Source: Bog-532 sp963828445
Lineage (GTDB): Bacteria; Actinomycetota; Actinomycetes; Streptosporangiales; Streptosporangiaceae
Direction: 5' to 3'
Assembly (NCBI GenBank): GCA_963828445.1
Contig: CAWHFP010000040.1
Span: 248,001 to 312,000, forward strand
Length of the DNA stretch: 64,000 nt
Below, piece after piece: positions 17,072-25,318 of the stretch. Position 1 is the stretch's first letter, and each line of letters begins with the position of its first letter. The notes under the pieces were generated by a model, which did no database searches, had not been told where the DNA came from, and was given only the letters and a program-made list of their open reading frames with translations. The position numbers were made by a program, and so were the translations under genes.

Positions 17072-18283
17072 TCAGTCGGCGATGGCGGCGTAGGTCGCGG
17101 TCCAGAAGTCCTGGAACAGGCGGGGCGGGATCGGTGAATCCCAGGCCTGCTGGGTCATCAGGATCATGGTCAGGTCCTCGGCCGGGTCGTTGTACCAGGA
17201 GGTGCCCATGCCGCCGTCCCAGCCGTAGGTGCCGGCCGACTTGGCCACCTCGGTGCGCTCGGTCACCACCGACATCCCGAAGCCCCACCCGTGCACCCGG
17301 AAGTACCCCGGGACCAGCCCGGAGGCGGCCTTCTGCTCCGACGTCAGCTGGTCGGTGGTCATGAACTCCACCGACGGGCGGGACAGGATCCGCACCCCGC
17401 GGCTGGTCCCTTTCTCCCGCAGCATGTCGGCGAAGGCCAGGTAGTCGTCGGCGGTGGAGACCAGCCCGCCCGCGCCGGACGGGAACGAGGGCAGCCGGCT
17501 CCACTGCCCGTCGCGCGGCCGGTCGTAGACCTCGGCCGCACCGCTGCTGGGGTTGATCACGTAGGCCGCGGGCAGCCGGTCGATCCGGTCGAAGGGCACG
17601 TCGAAGCCGGTGTCCTTCATGCCCAGCGGGCGGAAGATCCGTTCGGTCAGGAACCGCTCGAAGGGCTGGCCGGTGGCCCGCTCGATGAGCACGCCGAGCA
17701 CGTCGGCCCCGGTGTTGTAGAGCCAGCGCTCCCCGGGCTGGTACATCAGCGGCAGCGTGCCCAGGCGGCGGATCCACTCGTCCGGGGCCGGCGGCGCCGC
17801 CGGGCTGGGCATGCCCTGGCCCAGCTCCAGCTGGTTGATCTCGTCGGCCAGCGGAACCGTGCCCGGCTCGGCGGCCACGATGCCCAGCCCCATGGTGAAG
17901 GTGAGCAGGTCCCGGACGGTGATCGGCCGGTGGGCGGGCACCGAGTCGTCCAGCTCGGCGTCGGGCCGCCGGAGCACCTGCCGGTTGGCCAGCTCGGGCA
18001 GCAGCCGGTCCACCGGCTCGTCCAGCCGGATTATGCATTCCTCGACGCAGATCATGGCCGCCGCCGCGGTGACCGGCTTGGTCATGGAGGAGATGCGGAA
18101 GATCGTGTCCCGCCGCATCGGCTCTTCCGAGCCGTCGGCCATGGCCCCGATCGCGTCGACGTGGCCCTCGCCGCGCCGCGCCACCATGGTCACCAGACCG
18201 GGCACCTCGCCGCGCTCGACGTAGCCGGTCATCACGTCGTGCAGGCGCTTGAGCCGATTCGCCGACAGTCCGCCGTCACGCAT
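17072..18283 (-). CDS. Serine hydrolase of the class C beta-lactamase/esterase (EstB-like) family
   Basis: This is a 403-residue protein. The catalytic Ser66-x-x-Lys69 is in RISSMTKPVTA, the second motif Tyr-x-Asn in YNTGADVLG, and a third region GWDGGMG stands near residue 367. These match family VIII esterases/penicillin-binding-protein-like hydrolases. No signal peptide is seen, so the enzyme is probably cytoplasmic and acts on esters rather than cell wall. It is flanked by its own terminator and by a 134-bp gap upstream. Confidence 0.9.
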   Translation of the reverse strand: MRDGGLSANRLKRLHDVMTGYVERGEVPGLVTMVARRGEGHVDAIGAMADGSEEPMRRDTIFRISSMTKPVTAAAAMICVEECIIRLDEPVDRLLPELANRQVLRRPDAELDDSVPAHRPITVRDLLTFTMGLGIVAAEPGTVPLADEINQLELGQGMPSPAAPPAPDEWIRRLGTLPLMYQPGERWLYNTGADVLGVLIERATGQPFERFLTERIFRPLGMKDTGFDVPFDRIDRLPAAYVINPSSGAAEVYDRPRDGQWSRLPSFPSGAGGLVSTADDYLAFADMLREKGTSRGVRILSRPSVEFMTTDQLTSEQKAASGLVPGYFRVHGWGFGMSVVTERTEVAKSAGTYGWDGGMGTSWYNDPAEDLTMILMTQQAWDSPIPPRLFQDFWTATYAAIAD

Positions 18284-18417
18284 GTCCGTCCGTCCCTTTC
18301 GATACCTGTCCGGCAGTTACCGATATTCGCCGATTACAGGCCATCGACGGCCATTGTGTGTCCCGGCCCGGGGAGCGTACCGCGCGCCCCGGGCTCATGG
18401 GGGCCAGGCGGCGCCGG

Positions 18418-19419
18418 CTATGCCGGAAGGTGATCAGGCAGGCCGAACGGGGGAAACAGGGTCGCAGTGTCCAGGAAGAATGTCATCCGCGTGATCTGAC
18501 CGTGCGTGATCTCCAGTACCTGCAGGGCCCACGGTGAGTAGCCCCCGGCCGGGTCCGGCTTGTACTGCGCGAACCCGGGGGAGCCGTTGATCGCCAGCGG
18601 GACCAGGCGCGAGCCCCGGCATTCGTCCGGGCCGGGCTGCACCATCCAGGTGGTGATGTCCTCGGCGCCCTCGATCCAGAACGCGTACGGCGGCATGTTC
18701 TGGATCGCGTCCTCGTGCAGCAGCGAGACCAGGGCCGTCATGTCGTAGCGCTCGAACGCGTCCACGTACTTTTCCAGCAGCTCGGCATTTTCGTCCGGCA
18801 CGTCGTCGGTCTGCTCCTGCTCGGGCAGGGACGCCAGCGTGGCCCGGGCCCGCTGCAGGGCGCTGTTCACCGCGGGCACGCTGGTGCCGAGCAGGTCGGC
18901 GGCCTCGGTGGCCTGCCAGCGCAGCACCTCGCACAAGATCAGCGCCGCCCGCTGCTTGGGCGGCAGGTGCTGCAGCGCGGTGACGAAGGCCAGCCGGATC
19001 GTGTCCCGGGCCTCGACGATCACGGCCGGGTCGGCCTCGGCCGGCAGCACACGGTCGTCGGCGATGGGGGAGACCCACAGGTGCTCGGGCAGTTGCTGCC
19101 CGAGCAGGGCGGGGTCCGGGGCCGAGGACGGCCCGAGCTCCATCGGCCGGGCCCGGCGCTGCCGCCCCCGCAGCATGTCCAGGCACACGTTGGTCGCGAT
19201 GCGGTACAGCCACGATCGCACCGAGGACCGGCCCTCGAAACGATCGGCTGACTTCCACGCCCGCAACATGGTTTCCTGCACCGCGTCGTCGGCCTCGAAG
19301 CCGGAGCCGAGCATGCGGTAGCAGTACCCGGTCAGTTCCCGCCGGTATTCCTCTAGGGCCTCCGGCTGGGCCAGGGCCGGCCCCGCCTGCCCCACGCCCC
19401 CGTCAGTGGTTGCTGCCAT
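18418..19419 (-). CDS. ECF-type RNA polymerase sigma factor with SnoaL-like C-terminal domain
   Basis: This is a 333-residue protein. Region 2 spans about residues 25-95 (YCYRMLGSGFEADDAVQETMLRAWK; SSVRSWLYRIATNVCLDMLRGR). Region 4 spans about 145-200 (LPPKQRAALILCEVLRWQATEAADLLG). The C-terminal 130 residues form a SnoaL/NTF2-like domain (LLEKYVDAFERYDMTALVSLLHEDA). This is the SigJ/SigG-like subfamily (TIGR02960 type), whose tail is believed to regulate the sigma factor in place of an anti-sigma protein. No anti-sigma gene lies beside it. Confidence 0.92.
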   Translation of the reverse strand: MAATTDGGVGQAGPALAQPEALEEYRRELTGYCYRMLGSGFEADDAVQETMLRAWKSADRFEGRSSVRSWLYRIATNVCLDMLRGRQRRARPMELGPSSAPDPALLGQQLPEHLWVSPIADDRVLPAEADPAVIVEARDTIRLAFVTALQHLPPKQRAALILCEVLRWQATEAADLLGTSVPAVNSALQRARATLASLPEQEQTDDVPDENAELLEKYVDAFERYDMTALVSLLHEDAIQNMPPYAFWIEGAEDITTWMVQPGPDECRGSRLVPLAINGSPGFAQYKPDPAGGYSPWALQVLEITHGQITRMTFFLDTATLFPPFGLPDHLPA

Positions 19420-19427
19420 AGGTCCGG

Positions 19428-19433
19428 ATTGTA
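19428..19433 (-). promoter_or_regulatory. Likely -10 box of the sigma factor gene
   Basis: TACAAT (minus strand) ends 8 bases before the ATG at 19419, which would make the message leaderless or nearly so. CTGCCG is placed 18 bases upstream as a possible -35. Confidence 0.4.
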
Positions 19434-19503
19434 GTGAAGGGCACCGACAAACGGCAGCGGGAAAATCGCCAATCGGGACAATGTGTGCTGGTCAGAAAGT
19501 TTT

Positions 19504-20769
19504 TCAATCGTCCGTGGGGTCTTCGTCCACGTGGTGGCCAGCGGACCGCGGGACCGGGGGCTTGGGCGGCTGGGTCACCGACAGCGCTGACTTCCCGTAC
19601 GGCGCCCAGGACGGATGCGGCGGCCGGGGCCGCCGGTCTCGCAGCGTGGCGGCGGCTTGGTGCATGGCGGTCAGCCGGACCTGCTGGCTGTCGGCGAACA
19701 CCTCGGCCACCAGAAAGCCCTGCTGGGCCCGGAAACAGGTCAGGGCCAGCTCGGTGGCGGCCAGCTGGTAGTCGGCGATGGTCTGCCCGCCGCTCAGCCC
19801 GCAGTGCAGCCGTCCCCACTGCCGGGCCAGCCGCCGCTCGTGCATGTCGCCCAGCATCCGCAGGTCGTCCGCGGTCATGATGTCCGGCGCCTGGAACTGC
19901 GGCAGGGTGCGGTTGATCAGCGCGACGATGCGCCGCCGGTCGAGCCGCATGGCCAGCAGCAGCAGCCCCAGGAACACCAGCAGGATGAGGTAGACGACCG
20001 TCTCCCAGCCCGCGCCGCGCCGCAGCGACTCGTCCCAGGCCGTGTGCAGGGCCACCGCCACCACCCAGCCCACGGCAACGGCCCACCAGCCGCGCCGCCC
20101 CTTCTGCATGGCCGCGTACCCGACGCCGATCCCGATCATCGCGGTGAACACCGGGTCCCACAGCGGCGTCAGCAGCCCGCGCTGAAAGAACGCCGAGATC
20201 AGCGCGGACAGCCCGCTGTTCTCGGCCTCCACGTAGGCGAACAGGTTCGACACCAGGGCGAAGCCCAGCCCGATCATGGCCGCGTAGACCACCCCGTCGC
20301 CCACACCGTCCAGCTCCGATCGCTGGTAGCGGAGCACACCGACCAGGATCACGCCCTTGACGGACTCCGCGATCAGCGCGCCGACCAGCACCGACCCGAA
20401 CGAGCCCGCAGCCAGCGCGCCGGCCTCGGGACCCAGCTCGGGGGTGGTGATCAGGGTGCTGCCGGTCGCGTGCCCGAGCAGGCCGATCAGCGCCGCCACC
20501 GCCGCGCCGGCGGCGAACGTGACCGCCAGCAGCCAGGGCGGCTCGGGTTCCAGCCGGTCGAGGTACAGCACGCCCGCCATCACCAGCGGGACCGGCAGGA
20601 TAGCCAGGGCCAGGCCCAGCGCGGTCGGGGCCGGGCCACCGTGCACCACGATGGCCAGCGCGATCACGGCGATCAGGCAGAGAGCAGCGAGACCGGCCAG
20701 GAAGCCGGTCGGGACGCGGCCAGGAGGACGCGGGTCAGCGGCCGGCCCGGGGGGTTCGGTCGAGGCCAT
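19504..20769 (-). CDS. PrsW-family intramembrane protein, probably without protease activity
   Basis: This is a 421-residue protein with about eight membrane helices in the first 280 residues and a soluble C-terminal tail of about 140 residues. The order of segments is that of PrsW metalloproteases, which cleave anti-sigma factors in the membrane. However, the three metal/catalytic motifs are altered. The EExxK position reads AESVK, the FxxxEN position FALVSN, and the His of HxxFT is Asp in WDPVFTA. I infer a structural or regulatory role rather than proteolysis. It stands directly upstream of the sigma factor gene (84-bp gap, same strand), which may hint at a link. Confidence 0.8.
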   Translation of the reverse strand: MASTEPPGPAADPRPPGRVPTGFLAGLAALCLIAVIALAIVVHGGPAPTALGLALAILPVPLVMAGVLYLDRLEPEPPWLLAVTFAAGAAVAALIGLLGHATGSTLITTPELGPEAGALAAGSFGSVLVGALIAESVKGVILVGVLRYQRSELDGVGDGVVYAAMIGLGFALVSNLFAYVEAENSGLSALISAFFQRGLLTPLWDPVFTAMIGIGVGYAAMQKGRRGWWAVAVGWVVAVALHTAWDESLRRGAGWETVVYLILLVFLGLLLLAMRLDRRRIVALINRTLPQFQAPDIMTADDLRMLGDMHERRLARQWGRLHCGLSGGQTIADYQLAATELALTCFRAQQGFLVAEVFADSQQVRLTAMHQAAATLRDRRPRPPHPSWAPYGKSALSVTQPPKPPVPRSAGHHVDEDPTDD

Positions 20770-20840
20770 GTCAGGCAGCGTAACGGGCGGTCGCCGCGGT
20801 CACACAACCCCGCAGGACAGGGCGGTCCCGACCGGCCAGG

Positions 20841-21641
20841 TCAGGCGGCCAGGAATGCCCGCAGCAGGGGCGCCAGCGCGTCCGGGGCCACCATGTGGTC
20901 CTGGCCTTCGGCCACGCGCAGCTCCGCGTGGGGGATGGCCTGGCTCAGGGTGCGGGCGGCGGCTCCCATGAACGGCGGGCTGACGCTGCCGTACATCACC
21001 AGCGCGGGCACCGTGATCTTGGCCGCCTTGTCCACCGGCGCCGCGGTGACCGGGCCCAGCAGGCCGGCGTGGTCGTAGGCCAGCGTGGGCGCGATGGCCT
21101 CCAGGCCGGCGAACCAGGGCTGGTTGCGGACCTGCTCGACCTGCTCGGCGGGCTGGCCCACGTGGGTCATGAACCGGGCCACCGCGTCGCCGCGCCGGTC
21201 CTCCCGGAGCGCCGTGGCCAGATCGGCCAGGTAGGCGTCCCACAGCCGCTGCGCGTCCGGGTCGTCCTTGTAGGGCGCCTCGTACAACGCGATCTTGGTG
21301 ACCACGTCGGGACCGAGCGCGATCGCGGCCTCCATGACCAGCGCGCAGCCCGACGAATGCCCGTACACCGCGGCCGACCCGCCGGCCGCGCCGATCACCG
21401 CGGCCAGGTCCTCGACCTCGCGTTCGACGGCGTAGGGCAGGGTGTCCCCGCTGTCCCCGCGGCCGCGCCGGTCGTACCGGTACACGGTGAACTCCGGCCC
21501 CAGCAGGTCGTCCAGGCCAGCCTTGCCGCCGCGGACGGACAGTGCCCCGTCCACCAGCACCACGGCCGGTCCCTGCCCGTGCCGCTCGTAGGCGATCGTG
21601 GTCCCGTCCGCCGATGTCACCGTGCTGAAGTCGTCGCTCAT
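20841..21641 (-). CDS. Alpha/beta-fold hydrolase
   Basis: This is 266 residues from ATG 21641 (MSDDFSTVTSADG), chosen for the ribosome binding site GGGAGGGAA. The nucleophile is in YGHSSGCALVMEAA, the acid region near VMYGSVSP, and the His in AEGQDHMVAPDAL. The fold is a compact alpha/beta hydrolase similar to putative lipases/esterases of actinomycetes. The substrate is unknown. It lies downstream of the ArsR-SRPBCC group on the same strand with a 78-bp gap. Confidence 0.85.
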   Translation of the reverse strand: MSDDFSTVTSADGTTIAYERHGQGPAVVLVDGALSVRGGKAGLDDLLGPEFTVYRYDRRGRGDSGDTLPYAVEREVEDLAAVIGAAGGSAAVYGHSSGCALVMEAAIALGPDVVTKIALYEAPYKDDPDAQRLWDAYLADLATALREDRRGDAVARFMTHVGQPAEQVEQVRNQPWFAGLEAIAPTLAYDHAGLLGPVTAAPVDKAAKITVPALVMYGSVSPPFMGAAARTLSQAIPHAELRVAEGQDHMVAPDALAPLLRAFLAA

Positions 21642-21719
21642 GTCTGAGTTCCCTCCCGTAGCCGCCCGTCCTGGCCCGGCCATTCTGCGCGCCCCCACCG
21701 ACAAAACCTCCGGGCCGGG

Positions 21720-22820
21720 TCACCAGGCGATGCTGTGGGCGCCGTTCTCGGTGATCGGCAGCTCAGTGAGCTGGCCGGTGCTGAGATCGATCCGGGCCAG
21801 GTGGCCGGTGTAGGCGATGAGCACGTGCTGGCCGGACGGGTCGACGACCATGGGTCCCCACCCGTAGATGATGTTGCCGGGATCGCGGAACGACCGTTCA
21901 TAGGCGATCCGCACCAGCTCGCCGTCGGCCACGTTGACCTCAGCCAGGCGGGTCGTGGCCTGCCCGCCCCCCTCACCGCGGGCCGCGGTCACGTACAGCA
22001 CCGAGCCGTCGGCGCTGATCGCCGCGTCGCCCAGGCAGCCGAGGCCGGACTGGCCCATCGGGGACTCGGACAGCGTGTTCCGGTCCGGTACGACCAGGCG
22101 GCTGGGCGTGGTAATCACCCCGCCGGGCAGTGTCGCGGGCAGGTCGACGACGTGGATGCCGGTGTCCTCGGGGCGGCCGTGCCAGGAAAAGGCCATCCGC
22201 CGCCCGTCCGCCGACAGGGACACTCTCTCGGGGAAGCCGCCTTTCGCCGCGGGCCGCCACTCGGTCCGCTCGCCGGTAGCCACCGTCACCAGGGCGATTC
22301 CGGCCGGGGGCCAGACGGGCTCGGGGACCTCATCCGGATCGTCCTTGTGGAAGTCACGATCCGGCCATACCGGAGTCGGGCGACGCGGGAAGGACCTGTC
22401 CCGCGGCGAGACGATCGGGTACGCCAGGGTGCCGCCATCGGCGGTGGCGGCCAGGCTGTTCGGGCCGTGCGACATCGGATCCGGTTCCGGGACCCCGGGC
22501 ACGGCGGAAAACTCAGCCACGGTCCCGGCCTCGTCGATCCGCACCCGGACGGCGCCGCCGGGCGGGAGGTGGCCGATCTCCGGTTCGCGCTCGGCGGTTT
22601 CGGCGTGACCGGACCGCGCGGCCAGGTAGAACAGCCGGTTGTCGCCCGTGCCGGTGACGGCTGAGTACACGTCGTTCCGGCCCGGGACCAGGCCGACGAT
22701 CCGCCCGGACGCCGCGTCCCGCACGGCCGCGCCCGGTACCCCGTCCCCGGCCCCGGAACCCGGGGCGATCAGCGTGATCAGATACTCCGGGTGCGGCACC
22801 GGCGAACCCGCGGCCATCAC
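21720..22820 (-). CDS. Hypothetical beta-propeller (TolB/WD40-like) protein
   Basis: This is a 366-residue protein with repeated short blade-like units (LSADGRRMAFSWHG, ISADGSVLYVTAARG, VDPSGQHVLIAYTG), as in TolB- or YncE-like beta-propellers. No signal peptide is visible, so it is probably cytoplasmic. Its start overlaps the stop of the SRPBCC gene by 4 bp, which suggests translational coupling in an ArsR-controlled operon. No function can be assigned; similar actinobacterial proteins are annotated as hypothetical. Confidence 0.72.
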   Translation of the reverse strand: MMAAGSPVPHPEYLITLIAPGSGAGDGVPGAAVRDAASGRIVGLVPGRNDVYSAVTGTGDNRLFYLAARSGHAETAEREPEIGHLPPGGAVRVRIDEAGTVAEFSAVPGVPEPDPMSHGPNSLAATADGGTLAYPIVSPRDRSFPRRPTPVWPDRDFHKDDPDEVPEPVWPPAGIALVTVATGERTEWRPAAKGGFPERVSLSADGRRMAFSWHGRPEDTGIHVVDLPATLPGGVITTPSRLVVPDRNTLSESPMGQSGLGCLGDAAISADGSVLYVTAARGEGGGQATTRLAEVNVADGELVRIAYERSFRDPGNIIYGWGPMVVDPSGQHVLIAYTGHLARIDLSTGQLTELPITENGAHSIAW

Positions 22821-23467
22821 CCGGCTCCATCCGCTGGGGGAGGGGCGTAGAAGGCGGTGGTCCGGTCGGCGGCCGCCTTGGCCTCCTCCGGCGCAATCCC
22901 GGCCGCTTCCGCCGCGGCCTGCCAGGACTGGCTGCTGCCGGTGACCAGCTCGCGGTAGGCGGGCGACCCCGGCCCGGCCGTCTGATCCGGCCGTTCCTCG
23001 CCGCCCAGCACCCGGCCCAGGGCGTACAGGGCCAGGTCCCAGCCCACGCCGGCCGCGCCCGGGCCGAACTGGGTCCAGAACCCGGGATCGACCGGGCCGC
23101 TGTGCCGTAGCTCCAGGTCGGTGCCGTCGCCCGCGGCCGCCAGCACGGCTTCGACCTGGGTCACCGGCTGGCCGCCGGGGGACTCCCAGGTCACGGTCAG
23201 CACGTGCGGTGGCTCGCAGCGCAGGATCTCGCCCCCGGCGTTGCCCTGGAGCTGGAACCGGCCGCCGGGGCGCAGGTCACCGGAGACCGGGGTCAGCCAG
23301 CGGGCCAGCCGCTCCGGATCGGTGCAGGCCTGCCAGACGTCATCGACGCCGGCCCGGTAGTGCCGCCGCAGCGTCATCGTGCGATCGGTGCCGCCGTCCA
23401 CGGTCACCGTCCGCGCAGTCCCGGTCACGTGCCCGCGGACCTCGTCGCGCAGCTGATCATGCTCCAA
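22817..23467 (-). CDS. SRPBCC (AHSA1/START-like) domain protein
   Basis: This is 216 residues from a TTG start at 23467, 7 bases after GGAGGG; the upstream frame continues but inside the ArsR gene. The AHSA1-type domain covers about residues 20-150 (LRRHYRAGVDDVWQACTDPERLARWLTPVSGDLRPGGRFQLQG; LTVTWESPGGQPVTQVEAVL). It is followed by a helical tail with SSQSWQAAAEAAGI. It overlaps the ArsR gene by 11 bp. ArsR-AHSA1 pairs are a widespread arrangement; the SRPBCC protein binds a hydrophobic ligand, but its role is usually unknown. Confidence 0.85.
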   Translation of the reverse strand: MEHDQLRDEVRGHVTGTARTVTVDGGTDRTMTLRRHYRAGVDDVWQACTDPERLARWLTPVSGDLRPGGRFQLQGNAGGEILRCEPPHVLTVTWESPGGQPVTQVEAVLAAAGDGTDLELRHSGPVDPGFWTQFGPGAAGVGWDLALYALGRVLGGEERPDQTAGPGSPAYRELVTGSSQSWQAAAEAAGIAPEEAKAAADRTTAFYAPPPADGAG

Positions 23468-23846
23468 CGCTCTGCCCTCCGTCCCCCGGCCCCTCACTAC
23501 GGGCCGCACCGTTCGCCAGTTGGCGGCGCTCGCGCTGACCGCGGGCCAGCTCGGTGCCCAGGGCGTCCAGCCGCTGCTCCCAGAACCCCCGGAACTGGTC
23601 CAGCCAGGCGTCCGCCTCGCGCAGGGCCGCCGGTGCCACCGCGTACAGGCGCCGCGCGCCATCGGCCCGGACCTGGGTGAACCCCTGCTCGCGCAGCACC
23701 CGCAGGTGCTGCGAGACCGCGGGCTGGGAGATGCCGAACTCCGTGCCGATCACGTCGGCCAGGGCGCCCGCCGAGCGTTCTCCGCGGGCCAGCACCTCCA
23801 GGACCCGGCGCCGGACCGGATCTCCGAGCACATCGAGCGCATGCAC
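23457..23846 (-). CDS. ArsR/SmtB-family helix-turn-helix regulator
   Basis: This is a 129-residue protein. The winged helix-turn-helix covers residues 1-90 (HALDVLGDPVRRRVLEVLARG; GISQPAVSQHLRVLREQGFTQVRADGARRLYAV). No Cys metal site is present in the recognition region, so it is probably not a metal sensor. It heads the operon with the SRPBCC and beta-propeller genes and likely represses it through the inverted repeat at 23875-23888. Confidence 0.92.
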   Translation of the reverse strand: MHALDVLGDPVRRRVLEVLARGERSAGALADVIGTEFGISQPAVSQHLRVLREQGFTQVRADGARRLYAVAPAALREADAWLDQFRGFWEQRLDALGTELARGQRERRQLANGAARSEGPGDGGQSVGA

Positions 23847-23874
23847 ACCCCGATGATTTCAGCAGCTCCTTATA

Positions 23875-23888
23875 TAAGTCAATACTTA
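23875..23888. promoter_or_regulatory. Probable ArsR operator and promoter
   Basis: TAAGT-CAAT-ACTTA is an inverted repeat 29 bp upstream of the ArsR start codon, in an AT-rich island unlike its surroundings. On the minus strand TATATAA sits beside it as the -10 box, with AAGGAGC following. Confidence 0.6.
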
Positions 23889-23932
23889 AATATTGAAGGT
23901 GGGTTGACTGGCTCCCCACCCCGCCGAAGCCG

Positions 23933-24886
23933 TCAGTACCGGGCTCCCACCACCTGATCGGCCAGCGGGCTGAGCCGGTCCAGGTCGGCCGGGGTCAGCG
24001 TGACGTCGAGCGCGGCCACGTTCTGCTCCAGATAGGTGACCCGCTTGGTGCCGGGGATGGGCACGATCGGCACCCCGAGCCGGTCAGCCTGGGCGTACAC
24101 CCAGGCCAGCGCCACCTGGGCCGGGGCCACTCCGCGGTCCTCGGCCACCGCCCGTACCTCATCGGCGATGGTGGCGTTGGCGGCCGCGGCCCCGTCCGCG
24201 AACCGCGGGTTCCGGCTGCGGAAGTCGGTGGCCCCGAGCGCCGCGACATCCACGGTGCCGGTCAGGAAGCCCCGGCCCAGCGGGGAGTAGGGCACCAGGC
24301 CGACGCCCAGCTCCCGCATGGCCGGGACGACCGTGGTCTCCGGGTCCCGGCTCCACAGCGAGTACTCGCTCTGCACGGCGGTGATCGGGTGCACCGCGTG
24401 GGCCCGGCGCAGCTGGGCGTCGTCCACCTCGGACAGGCCCAGGTAGCGGACCTTGCCCTCGGCCACCAGCTCGGCCATGGCTCCCACGGCCTCCTCGATC
24501 TCCACGGTCTGCGGCGGCCGGTGCATGTAGTAGAGGTCGATCACGTCGACACCCAGCCGCAGCAGCGACACCTCGCAGGCGTGCTTGACGTAGCCCCGCT
24601 CGCCGCGGAAGACCCGGTGGTCATCACCCATCGACCGGTCGATGCCGAACTTGGTCGCCAGCTGGATCGGGTCCCGGCGGCCGGCGATGCCCCGGCCGAC
24701 CAGCACCTCGTTGTGGCCGGCCCCGTAGATGTCGGCGGTGTCGAGGAAGGTCACGCCCAGTTCGAGGGCGCGGTCGATGGTGGCCAGCGACTCGTCCCAG
24801 TTGGTCGGGCCGTAGGACTGGCTCATGCCCATGCAGCCCAGCCCCTGGGCCGAGACGGTCAGGTCACCAAGGTTGGTGGTGCGCAT
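23933..24886 (-). CDS. Aldo/keto reductase
   Basis: This is a 317-residue TIM-barrel oxidoreductase. The catalytic tetrad is visible: Asp in FLDTADIYG, Tyr in the same segment, Lys in LATKFG and His in YYMHRPP. The C-terminal NADPH-binding segment (VPIPGTKRVTYLEQNVAAL) is present. The family reduces aldehydes and ketones with NADPH; this AKR13-like group often responds to reactive carbonyls. It overlaps the MerR gene by 28 bp, so the pair is one operon, and the MerR protein probably induces it. Confidence 0.93.
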   Translation of the reverse strand: MRTTNLGDLTVSAQGLGCMGMSQSYGPTNWDESLATIDRALELGVTFLDTADIYGAGHNEVLVGRGIAGRRDPIQLATKFGIDRSMGDDHRVFRGERGYVKHACEVSLLRLGVDVIDLYYMHRPPQTVEIEEAVGAMAELVAEGKVRYLGLSEVDDAQLRRAHAVHPITAVQSEYSLWSRDPETTVVPAMRELGVGLVPYSPLGRGFLTGTVDVAALGATDFRSRNPRFADGAAAANATIADEVRAVAEDRGVAPAQVALAWVYAQADRLGVPIVPIPGTKRVTYLEQNVAALDVTLTPADLDRLSPLADQVVGARY

Positions 24887-25281
24887 TCCGCTGCTGCTCC
24901 TTCAGTACTGTCTGGTTCCGGGCCAGCGAGCCGGCCCCGGTAGGTCGTGATCTTGCGGTCGAGCACCCGCAGGCAGGCCTCCTGCTGCGCGAGCGACTGG
25001 AGCACCAGCTCGCGGTGCTGCTCCAGCAGCTCCATCCGCTCCGCTTCCCCGCCGCCCGACCGCACGAGCTCGGCGTACCGCTGCATGTCGCGGACGCTCA
25101 TGCCGGTGGTGCGCAGGTTGTTCAGCAGCACGACCCATTCCAGGTCGGCCTCGCTGTACCGCCGGCGCCCGTCCGGCCCCCGTTCGACCCGGTCCAGCAG
25201 CCCGATCCGCTCGTACCAGCGCAGCGTGTGGGCGGACAGCCCGGATTTTTCCGCGACCTGAGAGATGGTCCAGCTCGTCAC
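24859..25281 (-). CDS. MerR-family transcriptional regulator
   Basis: This is a 140-residue protein starting at GTG 25281. The MerR winged helix domain spans residues 4-75 (TISQVAEKSGLSAHTLRWYERIGLL, RRRYSEADLEWVVLLNNLRTTGMSVRDM), followed by a dimerisation coiled coil (EHRE-type helix near 85-115). There is no Cys-rich metal loop. With the adjoining aldo/keto reductase it forms the common MerR-AKR pair that responds to small electrophiles or carbonyls. It likely autoregulates through the promoter at 25288-25318. Confidence 0.93.
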   Translation of the reverse strand: MTSWTISQVAEKSGLSAHTLRWYERIGLLDRVERGPDGRRRYSEADLEWVVLLNNLRTTGMSVRDMQRYAELVRSGGGEAERMELLEQHRELVLQSLAQQEACLRVLDRKITTYRGRLAGPEPDSTEGAAAECAPPTLVT

Positions 25282-25287
25282 GGTTCG

Positions 25288-25318
25288 AGCCTAGGTGTTA
25301 GAGCACGCTCTAACGCAA
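25288..25318 (-). promoter_or_regulatory. MerR-type promoter with 19-bp spacer and palindromic operator
   Basis: On the minus strand TTGCGT (25313-25318) and TAGGCT (25288-25293) are separated by exactly 19 bp, the overlong spacer that MerR proteins act on. Within it lies the inverted repeat GTTAGAGC-AC-GCTCTAAC (plus strand 25297-25314). The -10 box is 6 bases from the GTG start, so the message should be leaderless. The -35 box and half of the operator lie inside the last codons of the Sir2 gene. Confidence 0.75.
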
